Shown here: one piece after another, positions 47,601 through 60,800 of the stretch | Layout: each line of letters starts with the position of its first letter | Position numbering within the stretch: position 1 is the first letter of the stretch | Origin: Arctopsyche grandis | Lineage: Eukaryota; Arthropoda; Insecta; Trichoptera; Hydropsychidae | DNA: 64,000 bases | Assembly (NCBI RefSeq): GCF_051622035.1 | Contig: NC_135362.1 | Coordinates: 18,438,501-18,502,500 of the forward strand | Direction: 5' to 3' | The notes under the pieces: generated by a model | What the model saw: the letters and a program-made list of their open reading frames with translations, nothing else | Told to the model about the DNA's origin: nothing | Databases searched by the model: none | Program-made: the position numbers and the translations under genes

Positions 47601-50600
47601 CACTCGAAAGTTAGGATCTGCCGGTGTTTACTTACTTTTAAAAGGCAGGTATTAGAGCACAACCTCTGCAGTTGGTGGGGCTAATCCGGCGTATCTATTG
47701 TGTGGACACGTACAGGCCCAGTGAGACTTATCAGCTTGCCTATTGTCTAGTCACGCACAAGTCGATGGGGCTTATCCTGGCGGGTTTATTGTCTGGACAT
47801 GTAGAGCCTTGTCTACTTGTTCAGACTAAAGGACTGAACACACTTGGCGGCACTGCACTGCAGCAACGTAGCGCGGCCAAATATTGTTTGTATGAAATTG
47901 TATGAGATACAACGCACTACGAGTGGCGCGACACGAGTTGTCTTTTGTACCAACTCTGATGCGCTGCGCTGCGTCGCTTCAGCGCACTGTCGCCTAGTGC
48001 GATCAGACCTTAACAATTGGGGCATTATTTCATAAAAAAATGGCTAGTTAATTTATAACGTCTTCTATCAAACACAAATAATATGTTAAACTGGCTGGGA
48101 TTTTCACATATTGCTATTTATATGCAACTAGTTGAACCCGGGTGCGTTGCAATGCCACAATAACGCATGCAATTTCCGTTCCCGTTTCTCGACGCGTTTC
48201 GATAAGTGAATGTTTCAGTTTCAAATTAATACTTAATAATCAAATTAAATTACAGTAATGATAATTTGTCGGAAAAACTCAGGCGGCGAACACATTTGAA
48301 ATTATTCAATTGTTTGTTTATTATACCCTAACAACGCAGGTGGCGACGCGAACACATTTGAAATTATTGCGTTGCAATGCCACTCATTTCTGTTTTCCCG
48401 TTCCCGTTTTTGGGTGATTTTTTTCCCGATTTGGGCATGCACACAATAGCTCATGTAAGTTTCATCGGAATCGGTTGAATGGTATAGGAACGCATACGTG
48501 ACAGACAGACAGACATTGATTTTTATGTATATATATATAGATTAGCTCAGAAGTAAGGTTTTTATAAGGTCATATCATATGGCTTACTTTAAAATTGTGA
48601 AAAAATTTCACATGCAAAATTCATATGAAATAATTTCATGTAACTTTAAAGCCATTCAATTAAATCTATGAATATTTATTTATTGTTGCTTATTATTGTT
48701 TTCAGAAAAGTGATTCAGAGTGCATAACGTCTGCCCAAACAAGTATTACATGCAATTCCGAAACTCCTACCGCTGTTCCAGTGACGCCTGGACTGCCAGA
48801 AGCCAGTACTCCAGCGTCCCCTTCGCCTGGTCCTGCACCTCCTGGAGGACCTTGGAGTACTGTTCGCTGTGTGTTTTGTGCTCGTGTGCTCACATCGCTA
48901 CCAGATGATAAACCACATCTGTTGTTGTGTTTGCATTCTGGCTGTGACACTTGTGTTAGCGCAAAACTTGAGAATAAATCTTCAGACTCTGACGGTGAGT
49001 TTTCGAAATATTAGACAGCATGCAAATTCCTCCATCGCACTACTCGTTTCACTAACTCGTTCAGTGCTCGCACCAAAGACGAGTAAAACGCGTCTAGCGT
49101 GTTGTGGAAAAGAAACAAGTGCGGTAGTTCGAATGTACAGCCAGTATCACACGTTTACACATTTTTTTTCAACTTCGAATTATTGATTTTAATAGTGACA
49201 GCGAACATGTGTGAAGTGAAGATGAATTTGAACACGTTGAAGAACAGGATTTTATTTTTTTATGTTAAATTAAGACACAATGTATATTTGTATTTTATTC
49301 TTTTTTTTGTGCTTACATTCGTTGTAGTCCACCTATTTTCCAATTTCATTCAATTCAATCATGATTTATTTACAACTTAACATAATTTGTTATCCCTTAT
49401 TTGAATATTCCAAATATTGGATGTTAAAATGTTAAAAGATGTTAATAAAAGCTACAGCTACAATATGTGCATGCATCTATTTCCTAAACATGCCTGCTTG
49501 TCGCATAAGCAAACATTAAATTACAATTGCAAACGTTAAACTACAATTACAAACGTTAAATTACAATTACACCTTTGTAATTTACATAATTTAACCACCA
49601 TTTAGCTTTATAAAAAGTGGTGTAAAAGTTTCTGAATAAGTTGTTTTTTCCCCACACCCCACTTGTATTAACATCAATTATACCATTAAAAATGTTAACA
49701 CAAGAAAGGCTAAATAGTTCAAAAAATATTTTACACAAACTTCCAGTGTCGTTTATTCATATAAATTTGTGTATTTTTGCTTCCACAACAGTCTCTTCCA
49801 TCCAACTCCTCTCTTTTTCTCTACAGTACTTATTGGTTATACGGGCGCATCTGAGCATCGAGTATACACACTTGCACCAACACATACAAATAGACGGCAG
49901 TTACACGAATGACCTTTACGTGTCGCAAACAGTTGATGTAAAGTGACAGTATGCAACCAGTGATTAACGTTAATATCGATAAAAATCGAAATAGTATTTC
50001 CCAAATAATTTTACTATACATATCTAAGATCCATTTGATGAGATTCTCTCTTCAATAAGACAGTATTGGCCTCACCTAGAATATGTGTGAAATTCATAGA
50101 CATATAGTATATACTGCATAGGTGGCCAGACTTTGTGCAATTGAGAGCCGCAAAAACACTTTCACATCATAAAGTTGCCACCTTGCCAATTTTTTTTAGT
50201 TTTGAGCAGTGGTCTCTAAAAATTGCAGTTAATGACTTTATTCAACTATTTATTTCAATATGTATTTGTTTATATTTGATGATACATAAATATTTCGAAA
50301 TTTTTATTTTATAACTGAATATTGCAGATTTGTGGTGTTTCCTAGATTCTTGGGTCTGAGGTGGTAACCCTAGTGTTCGATATCAGCACTATCTGCGTGG
50401 CCGATTTCTGACTTTATATGGTTTCACTTTCCAAGCATTGCAAAAGAGCCGTGATTTGACCACTGTGGGTATATAGTATTGTTGCATAGAGGTGGGTTCA
50501 GGATCCAAATGAAAGGCCAAAGTCGCTTCACAGCATTTGTTTAACGATTCGGGAGGTCCACACGGAACCACCGCTTACTCCGGAATATCTGATCTACTGT

Positions 50601-53600
50601 TTGTACCTCCTTATAAAGGTTAAGTTGCACAGTACAGCCTCCCTGATCCGCTAGTGTGTCTATTGTCTAGGCATGTAAAGGCCTGCCCTGGCGAGTCTAT
50701 TGTTTACGCACGAACTCGCCCAGGTCTGTCTGAACTCCAGCGTATCCTTTGTTCGGGCACTTTTTATTTTATATTCGATGTAACGTGAATCACTGGTTTC
50801 GTAATGTAACTTTACTAAACCTGTTGGTGACACCTAGAGACCATTCATGTAACTGCCGTGTATTTGTATGCGCTAGTATAATTGTGTATACTCAATGCTC
50901 GGATGTGCCCGAATAACCAATAAATACTCTCTCTCTCTCTCTCTCCCTTCTTTTCCCTTCATAATCGAATAAACTTCAAATCAGTAATTTTCAAAGATGT
51001 GTTCATTGCTAACACGGTCCACCCTAAAACGCCAAACGTTCAATTCAACGTTCACATTTCAAAAGCTTTATTGGATATTATTTTTAGAGCAGAATCTAAA
51101 TGTACCTTGAATATAGAATCAACAATCTGTCCTTATGTGAAAAAATATTTATGTGTACGTCTTATTGTTGAGATTGCATTTTGTCTTGTTCAATATTTAA
51201 TCTCTTTCAGAATTTCATTTTTCATTTATTGGACATCTTTACATTCGATTTATTCCCAAATTGAAATCAAACAAAGTGCAAAATAATCAGTTTTGAAGAT
51301 CTTTTAATTAATAATCGAATTTTATTTACAGGATAATTCAAGTCAAGCCATGTTTATTGTACATGTGTGTTGACTTACGATCATTTCGACAACAAGTGTC
51401 TTTTCCATCAATAATGAAGATTTATAAAAATTATAGTGTGTGATATTTGATACTGGCTTGAATTTACAGTTATAGCTCCGAGCTTTTCTTATCAAATTTC
51501 TGTTACAAACGAGTGTCATTGAATATGAGTAATTTTGTTCATCATGAATGAGTTACCTTGTTCCCATATTTTAACACTTTGCAAGTGGGTCACGAGAATT
51601 CTTGCATTTGAGTACCCAACCGTTGATGTTGGATCAGAGAATTCTCGTGTTTACGTAATGTGCGCTTAAAAACTCGTGTTCTTAAAATATTTTTAATCAA
51701 CGACATTTCTGTGACTGGATATACATATATTTTATATATCTAATATATAATTTGGAAAGAGACTTTGCATATATGTATGTATGTATGTAACCTTCGTTCC
51801 TTGGTTCGTAGTTTTTTTTTCGAATTATGGGCGCCGATTCGATTTTTTCCGATTCAAAGGATTCGAAGTCCCCGGAGGCGTAGGCGACGGATTCTGGTAT
51901 ACATATAATTTCGAAAGAGACTTACTATATATGTTTGTTTGTTCGTGACAGTCAATTTAATAAAAAAAAAACCAATGAGTATTCAAATAAATTTATATAA
52001 AATAAAACTATTCAAATAAATTTAATAAAATATTTACTATTAGATTAGTCATGTTTAAGCGATTTATATTACAAATACCGAGCGAAGCCGGGTAATACAG
52101 CTAGTAAATGATAAAATAGGAATCTGTTCTATATATTTTTTTCTCGTGGAACCGTTTATGTAAACTCATAGCATGTGTTTACAATTTGTCACACCCGTTG
52201 TTTTCAATTTTTCCCGTGTTTCTTTCTTTTTCACTCCGAAATGAAATCCATATTTGTAGTTTTTCGTGAGACGTACACCTTTTCAGTCCTTCAATTTTAA
52301 TTAATCCTCTACAAATTTTGGCGAGTATCAAATGTAATCTGCGATATCGCAAAAATATGCCCGCTTTCGCCTTTCAGGCGGCTGCGCGACCTATCTGCTT
52401 GCAAAGTGTTAACGTATATTTCACAATAAACACACACACAATTGATTGTGGTTAATATTGTCAGTTGTATTTCGTCTGCTGTAGGACGACAATAACGGGT
52501 AAAATGTACATGTTGCCCTTACACTGCAATTGCGAAATGCTATTTATTGGTCAAGAGGGAGATTAAGGTACAACATGTATGTTTTACCTCAATGTTTTCG
52601 TACAGCGGACGGACTATAGTCATAATCGTGTTTATTCATAGTCCTAATATCTATTGCATTACAGAGTTTTTTGTTATTTTTATATTAATATTAGCGCACT
52701 GCTTGTGTTTAATTTACATTATGTAAAGAGTGAAGAACTATTTCTTTCATATATGGTCGAACTTGTGCTATGAGCTTTACTAAACAAAAATGCGATTCTT
52801 TTCCAAAAGTTAATCATTAATATAAATACTGGTTAGTAAAAATAATCGTAATATTATCAATCAATTCTCCCAAGTTTGACTGTATTTAACTCTCTAAAAT
52901 CAGTCTCATTTGCGTCTGCATAAAAAGGGTTAATTTTCGCACATGACCAGAAATGTAACATGGAATGTGTCATCCTATATATTTTCTTCAGGAAAATAAA
53001 AGAAATCGTTGTTGTTCGTAAGATGTTTGTAATTAAATAATGCGATTTTCACTATAGATATTTTGACAGATGACATCAGCTTTTTTTCTACTTGTGAATA
53101 ATATTGGACGAAACATTTCTGATTATGTTTTGTGGTCATCATGATCGAAAATTAAACATTTTTTAAAAATTTTTACTTCTTATATATTTTGTGAATACTG
53201 TTAATTTTGTAGTAAACTTGTATATATTTTATAACTTAGTTTTGGTTTTTAATCCCGATGGATCATTGTATTATATTTGCAGTAGTATAATAGAAGTAAT
53301 GATAGCTGGTATATATTTTGCTTATATCATATTATTGGTGCTCGTTTTTTTTCCCGTACAGGATGTTTTTGGACATGAACTTCGCCGAAAGATTTTCATG
53401 ATCTTTCCTTAAACTGATTATTCCGTTAATAACTGATTAACTCAGAAGTTGGACAATCCAAACGTTTACATCAATATTTTGTTAATATAATATTAAAAAT
53501 ATTTTGTTGTCCAAAATAATCATGTTTGGAATATTCAGTGTTCGCAAAAATCATTTACTGAAAGATCGGGTATGCAAAAATCTGTCCACAAGGTTCGTGT

Positions 53601-56600
53601 CCGGAAACATCCTGTACGAGAAAATCACCAAACTCATTATTTCATATGAATATCTGTAATTTGAATTTTTTATATAGGATGTAGACTTGTACTCTAATGA
53701 CCAGGTGTCACATGATATCGCGTAAAAGTTTAAACATAATGTTATCATTAGAGACCGGAGCCACTTTGCGCCATTCTTTGTTCATTTGCTCTCTAGCTTT
53801 GTAGTAAAAAATTAGACCAAAAAAAGGTTCATCATAAAAATTAATAATGCACGGCAAACAATAATAACAATGAACGGCGCAAAGTGGCTCCCGTCTCTAG
53901 TTATCATACATGCATTATGAATTTGTCCAATTTCTCTATAATAATGTACATTTTCATATGATGCCTAGCTGTTAGAGCACATGTCCACTACAAGTTTATC
54001 CTTATGCAGGAGTACTGCATTTCGTTTTATATAATTTCATTATTAGTGATTTGAACACAAAGTTTATTGAGTTTATTTTTTTTTTTTCAATAAAAGTGAC
54101 TTATTTGTTTTACTAGGTACTAAAAGTGCCAAAATAAACTGTCCAATATGCAAAGTGGTTACTGAATCTGAATATATGATCGATCAGCGTTTTATTTTGG
54201 AGAGAAGAGAAGATTTTCCTACTGCCGTTATTGCGGCTATGCCAAATCATCCCGCCACTTGCTGTTCAGATGGCAACAATATCACCGGTTGGTGTATGCA
54301 TTGTAAAGAATATATGTGCTCTGCATGTGCCCAGGCTCACAAACGGTAGGTTGATATAAAATATATATGTACATATGTCACTTTTGTGATATAAGTTTCT
54401 TTATTTTCCTTATTTATTTAGTCAGTTTATATAAAATTATCAATTCAGTAATATACATAATTCTAGCGTGAAGCTAACCAAACATCATACTATGAAAGTT
54501 TTAAATACAGCTTCGGGTGGGCCTGCTTTTGAAATATTTTGTCATAAACACCAACAGGTAATAAAAACTCAGAAAATATCCTCAAATACAGTTCTGAATT
54601 TAACTTATGACTTACATAATTTATGTTTGATTAGGAACCGCTGGCAATATTTTGTAATACTTGTGATCGACTAACATGTCGTAATTGCCAATTAGAAGAG
54701 CACCGAGAACATCGATATCAACTTGGTCCGGAAATGATAATATCTGCCCGTAACACAATTTTAAAAATGCTAGAAGATGTCAAATATAAAAGGGGACTTT
54801 TAGATTCAGCCATGAACGTCATTAATGAACGACAAGTTCAAATAGCAGAAAAGAAAAAATCTCTAGTACATGAAATCACACAAACAGTGGTCAAGTAAGC
54901 ATTTAATAAGAACAAGTGTAATAAATAAAACTTTAATATTGGATTTTTTTGAAAATTATTCAATAATTACATTTATTTTTTTCAGAGTCACTAATGCAAT
55001 AAATACCCGTGGGAAGCAATTAGTACTTGAATTAAATGAAGTTTGTGATGCGAAGCTGAAAACGCTAGAAGAAAAAAAGAATGCGTTAGAACAATTATCT
55101 GCAGTTACAGATCATTGCATTACTTTTGTTAATGCATCTCTTGATCATGTTGGTTTTTTACATTATTTTTTATTTTACAGCTTTTAATTCTAACGCCTTT
55201 TCAACAATTTCACTTTGTACATTATAGGGAAGTGACATGGCTCTATTGTATAGCAAAAACCAAATGACTAATCATTTACATAGAATTAAAAGTCGTCGTG
55301 CTGATATACCCAACCCTGAGATCCCCGTGAGGATACATTTATCTTTTGAAAAAGTGCCTGATCTTATTAAAGGTATGTCTGGTCTGGTCAGGTATGTATG
55401 TATGAAATTGCGTGATATTACATTTATTGTACATATTTTCATACATGAAAAGCTTTATCCAATTATGCATATAATAAACTCCTATATTTTATAACCTTAT
55501 AAAATATTACAGCAAGTATTGTATGACATTTATGCAAAACTTATAATGTTTCTGATTTTTCGATATTTTTCATTTCTCGAAAAAAAAGAATTATCACTTT
55601 TTATTCATTCAAATATTTAATCAGAGACCATATTAATCATCATTATTACAGTAAAAAACACTCCAATCATTAATTATTTTTAGCTTTTTATTATACACAA
55701 ATTTAATTTATCTTCAAGAAACAAGTTTTTGGCAGCATGGGATACATTTTTTTCAACACAACCATTGACTGATAATGAATTATTTTCGCTACCTACTTCT
55801 AAAGAGCCTGTTTTTTAAAAAAAAAAGTTGAAATGTGTAATTTCTTCCTGTTGACTAAATACACTAGGATTTTGGAAAAAATAATATAGTGGTACAATTT
55901 TATTGTTTCTACTATTGCTTATTTCTCTCCAAACTTATTTGACTATTGATCTTTTCTAAATTTCTAAATTAAAATTTCATTACATTTTCCTCAGTTAGCG
56001 ATGCCGAATCTTCTCTGCTCAAAGATTCGGCAGTTATTTTAATGGTTTTTCAATACCGTCATTAATATTAAGCAGTTTCGACAAATTCTACATTATTACC
56101 GTTTTTTTTTTTGACCGAGTCGAAAATTCTCGAGAAATTGTATTTCTGAATGCGATGGATGTTCCTTTTAATGTTAATTAACTATAATATATGTATTTGC
56201 TTGTTAGTGACCAACAATAAATAGTACATAAATACAAAATTAAAATCTCAGTTAATTTATTGATAGTTGGAAATTAGATTTTTTAATAATTAATTTCAAA
56301 AAAATTTATATTTCTGTTAAAATTATAATTACCAATTGTTGTAACTGTTTAGCCTAATTATGTAATATTAAAATTTTCAGTCGTATCAGGTATTGGTGGT
56401 GTGGTAGTTGATGGAAAATCATATCCTCCCAATAATAAAAGTTCTGGCAGTCGTCCGTCTTCGGTCGGTTCATCACCACAAAGTCTAGGACCATATCATC
56501 CCCCTACAGTACCTACTACACCTACTACTCCAACAGGTTTAATCAACCCTGTTAACCACCAGGTAACGAAATAACATATTAAAAATTAATTATACATGCT

Positions 56601-57795
56601 CTTTGTGTATGCGAAGTATGTATTTTAACGAAGAAATTATTTTTTTAGCCTTTATCTATTGCTGCGGCTCAAACTCAGATTCTTATGCCTATTGCATCTC
56701 AACAAGTGCGACAACAAACATCTCCTGCACCTTCACCACAACAACATTATCAGATGCAACAGCAAGCAGTGCAGGGGAGTCCTGTTTCACAGCTTGTCCA
56801 ACTATCCCACATGTCAGCTCAATTCGCTCGGCAGAATAGTGGAGGTTTTAAGTTCATATAAATGCAGTCACTTAACATTTAACAGAAACATTGAATTCTT
56901 TCACATGGGAACCTTTTTTATAATTTTATGAGTTAATAAATACAAAATTCTATTTTTAAATCAATTTCAAGGTGGAATGATGGGTCCTTTGGCAGCTGTG
57001 CATCCTCACTCTGTTGCCATGAATAGACCTGGTGGTGCAGCAGGGCCTATTATAAGACATCCTCATGTCACTTCTTCGACTCATCCTCATCACATTTCAG
57101 CTACTGGTTAGAACTAAATATGTTGTATGATTTAAAGTAATTTTGTTAGAATTTCTTTTATTTTGAGAATATTTAGAGAAAGAGCACCAATCAAAATTTA
57201 AACATTAAAAATGGTTTAAATTCACTTTTTCTGTGTAATGTTAGGTGATATATATTATTTAGGCTATTTTTAATTGCAATACATTTATCTAATTTTTTAG
57301 ATGGTGTGAATTTTCTTCCGGGTATGTCAGTTGAAATGAATCTCAAAGGTTTATTAAGTCAACCTCCTTCCTATAATCAAGCGACTCAGCAACTCCAGCA
57401 TCAACAGCAGCCACATCCACAGCAACACCCACAGCAGCAGCAGCAGCAGCAGCAGCCACAACGAATACCACAATCAAATCAATATAGCCGCCAAGCACTC
57501 CAAGCTATGGGATACCCAAGTATGTTATATTGTTTTAACCTTTTTTTTTTTAAGAAATCCGTATATTTTTATTACATAAGTTTGTGTTTTCATTTTCCAA
57601 GTTTGTGCAGATTTTAATCAACCCTCGCCACAAAATGCATATGGCCAAAAAATGTCTGGTGGTACTGTTAGTGTAATGAAACCAAGAGTTCCCAGTCCGC
57701 ATGCAATGCAACACCATCAACATCAACAGCTTTTACATATGCAACAGCAACAGCACCAACAACACCAACAACTTCAACAACAACAACAGCAGCAG

Positions 57796-57833
<38 letters not shown>

Positions 57834-57859
57834 TCAGCAGCAACAGCAACAACAACAGC

Positions 57860-57896
<37 letters not shown>

Positions 57897-60800
57897 GCAG
57901 CAGCAGCAGCAGCAGCAACTTCAAACACTTGCAAAATGGCATATCCCACAACATATCACTAACGGTTTTTATTTTGATTTACTTTACCTCTTTTACTTCA
58001 TAATAATACATATAATTATCTAATTTTTAAATATTCTTTTCAAGGGCTATATAATGCAAATACTGAGGCAGGAACATATGCACTTCATCAACAACAGTCA
58101 CAAAATCAGCCTGGACAGGACTCTTTTAAGATTACTATTAAACAGCCTCAACTTTCTAATGGTGCACCCAGAACACCATCCACTACTGTTACATCGACAA
58201 ATCCAAAAACACCCAGTCCAAACACACATGTAATTTTATTAGTACTTATTTTGATGCATATTCATTTTCAAGTGTACCTATTCAAAACAATATAATACTT
58301 TTTCTATGTATTTTTCATTCATCGAGTTAAAATTTATTTTTTAGGCCATGAACGTTACAGATGTAACAACGAATAGCTTGGACAAACTATGTCAAGATTC
58401 TGTTAATGACTTAATGGCGACTATAGCCAAATTGGACAGTAACGGCGTACAGGTAATCTATTATTTATGTACATATATGATGATTAGTATAATCTCTGAA
58501 AGGTCATTGGGCGCAATCCGACCCGGTCGCGGACATGAATGAAAATGATTTGAAATGAAAGAGTATAAATTCACTTAACATTATATATGGTTATTTTATT
58601 TAGAATCCATGGGAGAACAAAGTTTGAACCAAAAATATATTTATTCAAAAAATCGAATACTAATATTAAATATAAGTTGTCGTTCTGTTAAATAGCTACT
58701 AAAGCAACCATACTCAGATTTTTTTTCTTACGGGTTTGTTTTGGTTTCTTCTCCACGGGTAGCTACCCTTTGACGCTTACAAAACTTTAGTAAGTAAAGG
58801 GTTTTGGCGAGTTGATGTACGTCCCGCGTCATGTTGATGTACGTACCTGGCAGGTTTACGTTCGCTCCCTCTCTCTCACACGCAGGTATAGGGTCGCGTC
58901 TCGCTCGTTGCAATATTTTTTCGCTCGTTTTTCAATATTCCCAAAACCCACAAGAAAGCGACCCTTACCATGATAAACTAGAGACATTTATCTATATATC
59001 CTCACAATTTCATTTCTGTCCGCCGTGGGTTTTTCTTCCGCAGGCAAAGGGGTATTTGCCCATTGACCTTTAACCCTTTGCCTGCGGCAATAAATATAGC
59101 GAACAAGCCCTGCACCTTTTTCGCGAATTCGGCAATCGAGTTTTCGATCTTAAATACAGATTTTAATATTTACTGAAGTAACCAGATATGTTAATAAACA
59201 CATCAAGTATTATTGTAAACAATAAAATACATAATATATCTCTTAGTTTTGGCTTAATTGTCAAATTATCATTCTTCATACAATTGAGACGTATCGTCGC
59301 CATTGTTCAATAGATGTGACGTCACATAAACGAGGTTTCAGTATGGTTCCACAAAAAACTAATTTTGACTGGTATATATGAATTTTAAGCAAATTGAATA
59401 GATGGCATTCAACTCTCAGTAATATATTCAACCAATTTTGAACCTTAAAAAAGTTGAAATAGGCGCATATAAGGCTCAAAATCCCGTGCAAAATTCAGAA
59501 ATTCTATGGAAGACAGCCAAGCTACAGACTTGTCGCGCTAAGCTTCCATATAAGACGGCCGCGGGCAAACGGTTAAAGAGTCTAAAATATAAAATATGTG
59601 AAACATAGTATCAAGCGAATGCTGAAAAAGTTCAATGTCCATTTAAACACATGGCTATACATACGTACAATATATTTATTTATTTATAGTAGTAGTTTTG
59701 GACCATTGTGGCTTTACAGGAAGAACCTAATGCGCCACAATGGCCTACATTTGATTAAGAAAAACAGAAAAATAAAAAATAAAATACATAAAATAAAAAG
59801 CAAAAATGCAAAAGCAGAAAAACATGATAAAATGAAAAAATAAAAATAAAAAAAACAACAGAAAACAAAAGAAAAAGAATAAATGTGGAAGTGTAAAAAC
59901 CAAAAATGAAATCCAAAAATCACATTCTTAGTTTCATATTAAGAAAAGAAATATAGTACATAAAAAGAAAAAGTAACATAAAATAAAACAATATATAAAT
60001 AAAAATAAAATCATAGCGAGGCCCAAATGGAAGAGAGTAGATCAAGATTCCACTCATAGATCACATTCAAATTAAGAAAATAATGATGAGCGCAGGTTAC
60101 CAGATAAATATGTTAAAATAATATCCGATAATCTACGCTCACCAAGGTGGAAAATATCACATTCAGGGACGGCAGCAACGATACCAAGAGCTATTCGAAA
60201 GAAGTCGAATAGCTCTTGGTATAGGAGCCATTCGAAAAGGAACTGTGCGAGCAGGAGGTACAACCATCAAATGATGATGTCTACCACGCACATAATTATT
60301 AGGGACATGAAGTCCCAACTGTTCCAGCAACAACGGGCATGACGTATTACCACGCAGTAGCTGGACAACGAAACGAATTAACGAGAAGTTTCTCCGAAAT
60401 TCAAGGGAATTATACCCAAGCATGCCCAAAAGGAAAGGAGTAGGATAGAGATATGCGTAGTACCCATACTCTTTCTTATAAAGAAAACGAAGAAATGCTT
60501 TTTGTACTTTTTCGATAATAAGAGAGTAGTTTGCTTCATGCGGATTCCACACAATCGCATTATACTCTAGCTTACTTCTAACAAGCGAGTTGAAAAGCAA
60601 GCGAGAAGACAAGGGGTTGGAGAATAACCTAGCATATCTCGAGACAAATCCAAGTCGACGAAAGGAAACCTCAGCGACTGTCTTGATGTGGTTGTGAAAG
60701 GTGAATTGAGGATCAAAAGTGATACCCAAGTCGACCATAGATTCCACACGCTTCAACAACACGGATCCAATGGAATATCCGTGACAATAGAGCGAATTCG

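Noticed and set aside
52885..52935. TTAACTC … AAAGGGTTAA as a tiny TTAA element
   Set aside because: Only about 50 bases, ends not inverted copies of each other.
57668..57954. Minus-strand poly-Leu and poly-Val/Ala frames
   Set aside because: Antisense readings of the CAG/CAA tract in bonus exon 12.
58760..59050. Additional piggyBac-type element with CCCTTTGACGC … GCAAAGGGG ends
   Set aside because: No TTAA at either side and the ends pair poorly.
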